NCBI GenBank assembly: GCA_009731425.1
Contig: AP018794.1
Coordinates: 3,778,501 to 3,842,500 of the forward strand
Source: Lachnospiraceae bacterium KM106-2
Lineage (GTDB): Bacteria; Bacillota; Clostridia; Lachnospirales; Lachnospiraceae
DNA length: 64,000 nucleotides
Direction: 5' to 3'
The notes under the pieces were generated by a model. It had not been told where the DNA came from, did no database searches, and saw only the letters and a list, made by a program, of their open reading frames with translations. Position 1 is the stretch's first letter. Every line of letters starts with the position of its first letter. This document shows positions 15,819 to 22,912 of this stretch, one piece after another. The translations under genes and the position numbers were made by a program.

Positions 15819-17366
15819 ATGAAAAAGGCGATTTCTTTATTGCTTTCAGTAGTTATGATCTTTAGTTTAGCTGCATGTGGAAGTTCAAAGCCAAGTACAA
15901 CAGATAAGAAGGAAACAACATTAGTATATGGAAGTGGTGATTATACCCGAATCAATCCGGCTATGGATGAGCATGGAGAAATCAATACTCTTATTTTTAA
16001 TGGTTTAACAGCGCATGATGGCGAAAATAAAGTAGTTCCAGCATTAGCAAAGAGCTGGGAGTTTGATAAAAAGACTTGTACATATACCTTTCACATGGAA
16101 GAGAATGCAAAATGGCATGATGGCAAGCCAGTTACGGCAGAGGATGTAAAGTTCACGATCGAGGCGATCATGGATCCAGAGAATGAATCTGAGAATGCAC
16201 CAAACTTTGAAGATGTAAAGGAGATTAAAGTGATCGATAAACATACGATTGCTTTTAAACTTGCAGATCCGAATGTAGCATTTCTTGATTATATGACGAT
16301 GGCAGTTCTTCCAAAGCATTTACTAGAAGGTAAGAACATGCAGGAAGATGAGTTCTTCCGCAAACCAGTTGGCACAGGCCCATATAAATTAGCAAGCTGG
16401 GATAAAGGTCAGTCCATCACACTAGTAAAAAATGAAGATTATTTTAAAGAAGAAGCGAAGATTGATAAAATTATCTTTAAGATCGTTACTGACGATAATG
16501 CGAAGACATTACAGGTAAAGAGTGGAGAACTTGATCTGGCATTATTGACTCCAAAGGATGCGAAGTCATTTAAGGAGAAAGAAGGATATACCGTTTATAA
16601 CATGAAGACATCAGATTACCGAGGAATCATGTTTAATTTTCAAAATGAGTATTGGAAAGAAAATAAAGATATTATTCCAGCCATTTGTTATGGCTTAGAT
16701 CGAAAGGCAATTCTAAATTCGGTTGTTCTTGGGCAAGGTATTGTTGCTTACGGTCCATTACAGCGTAATCAATACAATAATGAGAATGTAGAGCATTATG
16801 ATTATAATGAGACGAAAGCAAAAGAAGTTTTAGAATCAGTTGGTTGTACGAAGGGCAAGGATGGATTCTACTATCGTAACAACAAGAAGCTAGGCTTTAC
16901 TATTTCAGTCGGAGCCGGTGATCAGGTTCGTCTTGATATGGCGCAGGCAGCAGCACAGCAGTTAAAGAAGATTGGAATTGATGTCAAAGTTGAAGTACCT
17001 AGCGTTGTTGACTGGAGTGGACAACAAGCATATCTGATCGGATGGGGAAGTCCGTTTGATGCCGATGATCATACGTACAAAGTATTTGGAACTGACAAAG
17101 GAGCTAATTACAGTGGATATTCCAATAAGAAAGTAGATCAGTATCTAAAAGAGGCTCGTGAGTCAGATGATTCTAAAGTTCGAGCAGAAGCTTATAATAA
17201 GTTCCAGGTTGAACTTGCAAAAGATCCAGCTTATGCATTTATCTGCTATATTGATGCGGATTATGTTGCCAAGTCTACGATCAAAGGAATTGATTCAGAG
17301 ACAGTTATGGGGCATCATGGAGTGGGAATCTTCTGGAATGTAACAAAATGGACAATAACGAAATAA
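15819..17366 (+). CDS. Peptide/nickel-class ABC substrate-binding lipoprotein, second system
   Basis: A 515-residue SBP_bac_5 lipoprotein with a clean signal and lipobox (FSLAAC, lipidated Cys near residue 20). Family segments include AKSWEFDKKTCTYTFHM, NAKWHDGKPVTAEDVKF and GTGPYKLASWDKGQS. A C-terminal pair of His (VMGHHGVGIFW) and other His residues could bind metal, but proof is lacking. TAGGAGGATAC precedes the ATG. A terminator follows before the ATPase genes, which would keep the binding protein at higher level than the membrane subunits. The nickel chaperone genes 5 kb downstream make nickel or a nickel chelate a reasonable candidate ligand, with peptides the alternative. Confidence 0.88.
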   Translation: MKKAISLLLSVVMIFSLAACGSSKPSTTDKKETTLVYGSGDYTRINPAMDEHGEINTLIFNGLTAHDGENKVVPALAKSWEFDKKTCTYTFHMEENAKWHDGKPVTAEDVKFTIEAIMDPENESENAPNFEDVKEIKVIDKHTIAFKLADPNVAFLDYMTMAVLPKHLLEGKNMQEDEFFRKPVGTGPYKLASWDKGQSITLVKNEDYFKEEAKIDKIIFKIVTDDNAKTLQVKSGELDLALLTPKDAKSFKEKEGYTVYNMKTSDYRGIMFNFQNEYWKENKDIIPAICYGLDRKAILNSVVLGQGIVAYGPLQRNQYNNENVEHYDYNETKAKEVLESVGCTKGKDGFYYRNNKKLGFTISVGAGDQVRLDMAQAAAQQLKKIGIDVKVEVPSVVDWSGQQAYLIGWGSPFDADDHTYKVFGTDKGANYSGYSNKKVDQYLKEARESDDSKVRAEAYNKFQVELAKDPAYAFICYIDADYVAKSTIKGIDSETVMGHHGVGIFWNVTKWTITK

Positions 17367-17392
17367 GAAATGAATGATGAGAAATAGCAAAG

Positions 17393-17420
17393 AGGTGTTG
17401 AACAGATCAACACCTTTTTG
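17393..17420 (+). terminator. Attenuating terminator between binding protein and ATPases
   Basis: AGGTGTTGA (17393-17401) pairs with TCAACACCT (17407-17415), followed by TTTTTG. It lies inside the transporter operon and probably reduces expression of the downstream subunits. Confidence 0.8.
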
Positions 17421-17447
17421 TTACATAGAGAAATGAAGGTGTTGTAA

Positions 17448-18461
17448 ATGAGAGATGTATTGACGGTTAAAAACTTAGAGGTTAGTTTTTATGCGCCAGA
17501 GGGTGAGGTACAAGCGGTTCGAGATGTTTCTTTTTCCTTAAAGAGTGGAGAAGTATTAGCGATTGTAGGAGAATCGGGCTGTGGTAAAAGTGTTTTGTGT
17601 AAGAGTATTATGAAGCTATTGCCGAAGGCAGCTAAAATTAAACATGGCAGTATACTCATCAATGATATTGATATCACAGAGTATCAGGAATCAGAGATGC
17701 AAAAGATTCGAGGTAAATTATTTTCTATGATCTTTCAGGACCCGATGTCTTCCTTAAATCCAACCATTACGATTGGAAAGCAGATTGCAGAGGCAGTGCT
17801 TATTCATGATCCCAAGATGAGTAAAGAACAAGTTCAGGAGCGTGTGATCGAATTGATGGAACTGGTTGGAATCGATCATGCCAAAGAGCGTTATCAGATG
17901 TATCCTTATCATTTCTCAGGTGGTATGAGACAGCGCCTTGTCTTTGCCATTGCTTTAGCATCAAATCCAAGAATTTTATTTGCGGATGAACCTACAACCG
18001 CATTGGATGTTACGATCCAGACGCAGATATTAGACTTATTATGTGAGTTGCAACAGAAGCTTGGAACTTCGACTGTTTTAGTTTCTCATGATCTAGGTGT
18101 AGTTGCCAGAGCAGCAGACCGTGTGGCAGTAATGTATGCAGGAAAGATTGTTGAGATCGGAACGACAGAAGAGATCTTTTATGATCCAAGACATCCTTAT
18201 ACATGGGGGTTAATGAGATCCATTCCGGCATTTGCAAAAAGAGGAGAATCGTTATATACCATACCGGGAATGCCACCTACTCTGATCGATCCACCTAAGG
18301 GGGATGCATTTGCTTCTAGAAATGAATATGCGCTTGGTATCGATTATGAAAAGATGCCTCCGATGTTTCAGATCAGCGAGACTCATTATGCGGCAACTTG
18401 GTTATTAGATGAACGGGCACCACAGATAAAGGCTCCGATAGGAGGGGGATTACATGAATAG
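17448..18461 (+). CDS. Peptide/nickel ABC transporter ATPase, DppD/OppD type, second system
   Basis: A 337-residue nucleotide-binding subunit with Walker A GESGCGKSVL, signature FSGGMRQR and Walker B ILFADEPTTALD. The C-terminal extension lacks the cysteine-rich GC..FA.RC motif of the first system: it reads GDAFASRNEYALGID and ends with ETHYAATWLLDERAP. The two importers therefore belong to different subfamilies. Its stop overlaps the next ATPase gene by eight bases. Confidence 0.9.
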   Translation: MRDVLTVKNLEVSFYAPEGEVQAVRDVSFSLKSGEVLAIVGESGCGKSVLCKSIMKLLPKAAKIKHGSILINDIDITEYQESEMQKIRGKLFSMIFQDPMSSLNPTITIGKQIAEAVLIHDPKMSKEQVQERVIELMELVGIDHAKERYQMYPYHFSGGMRQRLVFAIALASNPRILFADEPTTALDVTIQTQILDLLCELQQKLGTSTVLVSHDLGVVARAADRVAVMYAGKIVEIGTTEEIFYDPRHPYTWGLMRSIPAFAKRGESLYTIPGMPPTLIDPPKGDAFASRNEYALGIDYEKMPPMFQISETHYAATWLLDERAPQIKAPIGGGLHE

Positions 18462-19371
18462 ACCAATCCTGGATATTCAGAATTTAAGTCATCAGTTTCA
18501 ATTGAATAAACATATTACGATCCCTGCGCTTGATCAGATTTCCTTTCAAGTGAATCCAGGAGAGATTATCGGAATCGTTGGAGAATCAGGATCGGGTAAG
18601 TCTACCTTAGCGCGATGTATTATGAACATATATCATCCCACAAAGGGAACAATCCTTTATAACGATATTGATCTGTTTGATAAAAAGCAGTTTGCAAAGA
18701 ATCATAAGAAAATCCAGATGAATCGTCAGATGATTTTTCAAGATTCTGCTACGAGTTTGAATCAGAGAATGAAAGTTGTAGATATTGTCTCAGAGCCGAT
18801 GCGGATTCATCATATGACACCGAAGCGAGGTAGTTTTAGAGAAGAGGTTGCTTTCCAGTTAAAATATGTTGGGTTGGATGCTTCCTATATGGACAAATAT
18901 CCATCAGAACTTTCAGGTGGAATGCGACAGAGAGTTGCAATTGCAAGAGCGGTATCAATGGAACCGGAGCTATTGATCGCAGATGAACCGATCGCTTCCT
19001 TAGATGTATCAATTCAAGCACAGATTATAAATTTATTTAAACATTTACAAGAAGAACATGGATTTACATTTATATTTATTGCACATGACCTTTCGGTAGT
19101 AAGATATCTATGTGATCGTGTCGGTGTCATGTGCCAAGGAAAATTAGTTGAGTTAGCACCAACGGAGGAATTGTTTGAATCACCTAGTCATCCTTATACG
19201 AAAGCACTTCTTTCTGCGATACCAATACCAGATCCAAGACTTGAGCGGGCAAGAAAGCTTCAGTCCTATCATTCCTCAGAATTAGAACAGGATGGCCACT
19301 TGGTAGAGATATCGAAGGGACATTATGTACTACGTAAGAAGGAGGCAAGATTATGCGGGGAAAGAAGATAG
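18454..19371 (+). CDS. Peptide/nickel ABC transporter ATPase, DppF/OppF type, second system
   Basis: A 305-residue ATPase with Walker A GESGSGKSTL, signature LSGGMRQRVAI and Walker B LLIADEPIASLD. GGAGGGGG precedes the ATG, within the end of the preceding ATPase gene. It is shorter at the C-terminus than the first-system homologue, again without a Cys motif. The first permease gene starts 19 bases before its stop, so translation is coupled. Confidence 0.9.
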   Translation: MNRPILDIQNLSHQFQLNKHITIPALDQISFQVNPGEIIGIVGESGSGKSTLARCIMNIYHPTKGTILYNDIDLFDKKQFAKNHKKIQMNRQMIFQDSATSLNQRMKVVDIVSEPMRIHHMTPKRGSFREEVAFQLKYVGLDASYMDKYPSELSGGMRQRVAIARAVSMEPELLIADEPIASLDVSIQAQIINLFKHLQEEHGFTFIFIAHDLSVVRYLCDRVGVMCQGKLVELAPTEELFESPSHPYTKALLSAIPIPDPRLERARKLQSYHSSELEQDGHLVEISKGHYVLRKKEARLCGERR

Positions 19372-20342
19372 TCATTTTTCTTTTTAGTATACTGGCACTT
19401 TCTTTGATCGTGTTTTATGTATCAAGATTAGCACCAGGTGATCCACTCGTCTCTTATTATGGAGAACGTGTGGAGAAAATGAGTCCAGCTGAACGATCCG
19501 TAGCAGAGGAGAGATTGGGACTACATGGACCTATCTATGTTCAGTATATTCGCTGGATTGGGAAAGCAGTTAAAGGGGATTTTGGAATCTCCTATAAATA
19601 TAAAATGGATGTTATGGAAGTGATATCCGGCAGATTAGGAAATACTCTGCTTCTTGGTGGAGTTGGTTTTGTATTGATCTTTGTATTTGCTTTATTACTT
19701 GGAGTTTTGTGCGCATGGAATGAGGGACATTGGCTAGATCGCATCATCTGCAAGATCGGAACGATCACCAGTGCCATACCAGAATTCTGGATCTCCTTAC
19801 TCTTTATTTTATTTTTTGCAGTGATGTTACAATGGCTGCCAAGCAGTGGGGCGTATTTGATTGGAAAAGAAAACGATATTTGGGATCGGATCACTCACTT
19901 GATCCTGCCTCTTAGCATTGTGGTCATTGAGCATTTATGGTATTACGCTTATATGATCCGAAATAAGATTGTAGAAGAAGTAAGAGCAGATTACGTATTA
20001 CTTGCAAAGTCAAAAGGGTTAAGTAAGAGAAAAATTTTATTTGATCACTGTCTTAGAAATGTTATGCCAGCATACTTGAGTATTATGGCAATTTCAGTAC
20101 CTCATATACTCGGAGGAACTTATATCGTAGAGATGGTATTTTCGTATCCGGGAATCGGGACCTTGTCTTACGAAAGTGCCAAATATCATGATTACAATCT
20201 ATTGATGATCTTATGTATTATTTCAGGAGTGATCGTGATCATCTGTAATATGATCGCTCAGACAATCAATGAGCGCATAGATCCACGGATGAAAGCAACA
20301 GAAATATTTGAAACATCGGAGGTAAACAGGGATGGAAAATGA
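19353..20342 (+). CDS. Peptide/nickel ABC transporter permease, DppB/NikB type, second system
   Basis: A 329-residue permease with an N-terminal helix (IVIFLFSILALSLIVFYV), the exported loop APGDPLVSYYGE and five further helices. The ATPase-contact loop is YVLLAKSKGLSKRKILFDHC. AAGGAGGCAAG precedes the ATG. It overlaps both neighbours (19 and 11 bases), indicating an operon with stoichiometric translation. Confidence 0.9.
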   Translation: MRGKKIVIFLFSILALSLIVFYVSRLAPGDPLVSYYGERVEKMSPAERSVAEERLGLHGPIYVQYIRWIGKAVKGDFGISYKYKMDVMEVISGRLGNTLLLGGVGFVLIFVFALLLGVLCAWNEGHWLDRIICKIGTITSAIPEFWISLLFILFFAVMLQWLPSSGAYLIGKENDIWDRITHLILPLSIVVIEHLWYYAYMIRNKIVEEVRADYVLLAKSKGLSKRKILFDHCLRNVMPAYLSIMAISVPHILGGTYIVEMVFSYPGIGTLSYESAKYHDYNLLMILCIISGVIVIICNMIAQTINERIDPRMKATEIFETSEVNRDGK

Positions 20343-21219
20343 GAAATTTAGTGTGGTAGGAATCCGTCCTGTTGAGGATGTAGCGGATAAAAAGAAAAGA
20401 AAATGGTATCAGGGTAAGCCCATATGCTCTATTGCGATATTAGGAATAATCTTGATCGGGTGTCTAATGTGTAAATGGATCATGACAAAAGATCCGACGT
20501 ATATGGACTTAGTAAACTATAACAAAGCACCGGATCGCGAGTTCTGGTTTGGAACGGATACAATGGGAAGAGATATCTTCTCTATGATATGGTATGGAGG
20601 AAGAATCTCGCTTTTGATCGGAGTATTGGCAACGGCACTTTCCACTTTCCTTGCAATCGTATATGGATCGTTAAGTGGACTTGCACCACAATGGATCGAT
20701 ACGTTGATGATGCGGCTGTCCGAAATTTTGCTCAGTGTTCCTGCATTGTTATTTGTAATTCTGATCCAAGCCATACTTGGAAAGGCGTCAGTATGGAGCA
20801 TCTCTCTAGTTATTGGGGCAACAAGCTGGTTTAGTATTGCGAAAGTAGTGCGTTCGGAAGTAAGACAGCTTCGCAGCAGTGAGTATGTGATCGCCTCTAG
20901 ATGTATGGGAGGAGGATTTTTTCATATTCTTTGGGAACATCTGACGCCGAACTTTCTGTCGTCTATTATGTTTATGGTTGTGATGAATGTACGAAGTGCG
21001 ATCATAGCAGAATCTACGTTGAGTTTTATGGGAGTCGGTCTACCATTAGAAGTAATATCATGGGGAAGTATGCTTTCTCTATCAGAAAAGGCGTTACTTA
21101 CCGGTTCCTGGTGGATCTTATTGATACCCGGTTTATTCCTTGTTATAACACTAGTGTGTATCACAAACATTGGTAACTACATTAGGATGAATTCGAATCA
21201 AAAGCAGAGCAACCTTTAA
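20332..21219 (+). CDS. Peptide/nickel ABC transporter permease, DppC/NikC type, second system
   Basis: A 295-residue permease. The diagnostic segment EFWFGTDTMGRDIFSMI follows the first helix. The EAA loop is YVIASRCMGGGFFHILWEHL. CGGAGGTAAACAGGG precedes the ATG. It closes the operon and is followed by a strong terminator. Confidence 0.9.
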   Translation: MENEKFSVVGIRPVEDVADKKKRKWYQGKPICSIAILGIILIGCLMCKWIMTKDPTYMDLVNYNKAPDREFWFGTDTMGRDIFSMIWYGGRISLLIGVLATALSTFLAIVYGSLSGLAPQWIDTLMMRLSEILLSVPALLFVILIQAILGKASVWSISLVIGATSWFSIAKVVRSEVRQLRSSEYVIASRCMGGGFFHILWEHLTPNFLSSIMFMVVMNVRSAIIAESTLSFMGVGLPLEVISWGSMLSLSEKALLTGSWWILLIPGLFLVITLVCITNIGNYIRMNSNQKQSNL

Positions 21220-21252
21220 AACGATAAAAATGATGAAAAAATTAACAATGTT

Positions 21253-21291
21253 AAGAGTGCCTATCAATTATGACAGGCACTCTTTTTTTTC
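21253..21291 (+). terminator. Terminator of the second importer operon
   Basis: AAGAGTGCCT (21253-21262) pairs with AGGCACTCTT (21275-21284), followed by eight or more T residues. Confidence 0.92.
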
Positions 21292-21570
21292 GTGCTTTTT
21301 TATGCAGGCTCCTCCTTTTCTTGGTTTTGAGTGTAAAATTATCCCGTCACGTATTTTAGACTTATACCTATTTTTGGCACTTTATACATTTTTAACAAAT
21401 TATATAGATAAATTTTTAACAATATTTATATAGTAAAACTGAAATGAAAATGTTACTATAAAGAAAACCGGAAAACCCAAATGGGTTTTGGGGTTTTCTG
21501 AGAAGAGAAAAATTACTATGTAACAGCAATCGGCAATATGAGGATCATCATATAGGAAAGGCAATAACCA
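21292..21570 (+). promoter_or_regulatory. AT-rich regulatory region before the TetR gene
   Basis: This gene-free stretch holds two structures. First, TATAGTAA (21429-21436) and TTACTATA (21453-21460) form a perfect inverted repeat with 16 bases between, a plausible operator for the TetR protein. Second, 21462-21469 pairs with 21492-21499 and 21472-21478 with 21483-21489, giving a 15-bp hairpin interrupted by a GG/GG internal loop. It has no T tract on the plus strand. From 21292 to 21428 I see only AT-rich sequence. Confidence 0.45.
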
Positions 21571-22125
21571 ATGAAGGAAAAAGTAATTGATGCAGCAATC
21601 AAAGAATTTACAAAGAGTGGTTTGAAGTTCAAGATGAATGACATTGCTAAAAGCATGGGAATTAGTAAAAGAACCATTTATACCGTATTTGACAGTAAGG
21701 AAGCGGTATTGGAGGGAATTACAGATAAGTATTTTGCGGATTTTTTAGTGATGCAAAAAAAAGTTACTGAGGATAAAGATATGGATGTTATCACGAAGAT
21801 CGAGACGATCCTTTGTGCACTTCCTGAAAAGTATCAGAACATAGGACTGAGTAATTTGTGTGAACTTAGCCATAAATACCCAACAATCTATAAAAGATTA
21901 ATGGGCTATGTGACTAAGGGATGGGATTTAGTAGAGCAATATCTAGAGCAGGGTATGAAAGAACAAAAGATTCGTAATATTTCGATTCCGATCGTTATGA
22001 CGATGATTGAAGGTACAGTCACACAGTTCATGCAAAATAAAGTTTTAGTGGAGCATTCGATTACTTATGAGGAAGCGAAGAAAGAGATGGTTAAAGTGAT
22101 CATCAATGGAATTCGGTATGAGTAA
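21571..22125 (+). CDS. TetR/AcrR family transcriptional regulator
   Basis: A 184-residue regulator. The N-terminal DNA-binding domain is clear (KMNDIAKSMGISKRTIYTVF DSK, residues 20-45), and the remaining helical ligand-binding domain is unassignable. AGGAAAGG precedes the ATG. It sits 44 bases before hypB on the same strand, so it probably controls or is co-transcribed with the hypB-hypA cluster. The inverted repeat at 21429-21460 is a candidate autoregulatory site. The ligand is unknown; a metal is not implied by any visible Cys/His cluster. Confidence 0.88.
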   Translation: MKEKVIDAAIKEFTKSGLKFKMNDIAKSMGISKRTIYTVFDSKEAVLEGITDKYFADFLVMQKKVTEDKDMDVITKIETILCALPEKYQNIGLSNLCELSHKYPTIYKRLMGYVTKGWDLVEQYLEQGMKEQKIRNISIPIVMTMIEGTVTQFMQNKVLVEHSITYEEAKKEMVKVIINGIRYE

Positions 22126-22169
22126 GCGATTCAAATAAATTTTAGAGATAAAGGAAGGACAGACACTAC

Positions 22170-22838
22170 ATGAAGGATGTTAGAGTATTAGAGATCAAAC
22201 AGAGTGTATTTGCGGACAATGATAAACAAGCCGACAAATTACGTGCAGAGTTAAAGGAAAAAGGAGTATTTTTACTTAACTTAATGTCATCACCAGGTTC
22301 TGGTAAGACAACCACTTTAACAAGAACAATTGAAGCATTGAGAGACACACTTAAGATTGGGGTTATGGAAGCTGACATCGATTCAGATGTGGATGCACAT
22401 ACGATTGCACAAACTGGTGCAAAAGCAATTCAGCTTCATACAGGTGGAATGTGCCACTTGGATGCAGAAATGACTCGTCAGGGTATCGATGGTCTTGAGG
22501 TTGGAGATGTGGAACTTGCCATTCTTGAGAATGTTGGAAATCTTGTATGTCCAGCAGAGTTTGACACAGGAGCATGTAAGAATGCAATGATCCTTTCTGT
22601 TCCAGAAGGACATGATAAACCATTGAAATACCCACTTATGTTTTCAATTTGTGATGTAGTATTAATTAATAAGATAGATGTTATGCCATATTTTGATTTT
22701 GATATGGAAAAATGTAAGGAATACATAGCAATGCGTAATCCAAATGCAAAAGTAATTCCAATCTGTGCAAAGACTGGAGAAGGAATTGAGGAATGGACAA
22801 ACTGGCTCAAGGAGCAGGTAAAAGAATGGAATGCCTAA
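22170..22838 (+). CDS. hypB: Hydrogenase/urease nickel incorporation GTPase HypB
   Basis: A 222-residue SIMIBI-class GTPase that powers nickel delivery to [NiFe] hydrogenase or related enzymes. Walker A SPGSGKTT is at 41-48, the metal-binding GGMCHLDAE at 92-100 (Cys95-His96), and the guanine-specificity motif NKID is present. There is no N-terminal His-rich or CxxCGC storage motif, so it is the minimal form. The start follows AAGGAAGG. It heads a cluster with an FAD/Fe-S oxidoreductase, hypA and a membrane protein. No hydrogenase, urease or hypC-F gene is in the window. Confidence 0.93.
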   Translation: MKDVRVLEIKQSVFADNDKQADKLRAELKEKGVFLLNLMSSPGSGKTTTLTRTIEALRDTLKIGVMEADIDSDVDAHTIAQTGAKAIQLHTGGMCHLDAEMTRQGIDGLEVGDVELAILENVGNLVCPAEFDTGACKNAMILSVPEGHDKPLKYPLMFSICDVVLINKIDVMPYFDFDMEKCKEYIAMRNPNAKVIPICAKTGEGIEEWTNWLKEQVKEWNA

Positions 22839-22912
22839 GCATTTCTAAGAAATATCACTTGAGTAAAAAATAGAGTTTGTAATTACAGAAAAAAGGAAAA
22901 GGAGACTCACCT

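Noticed and set aside
21230..21433. 67-codon open frame after the second importer
   Set aside because: It reads through the terminator hairpin and AT-rich intergenic DNA; composition is not protein-like.
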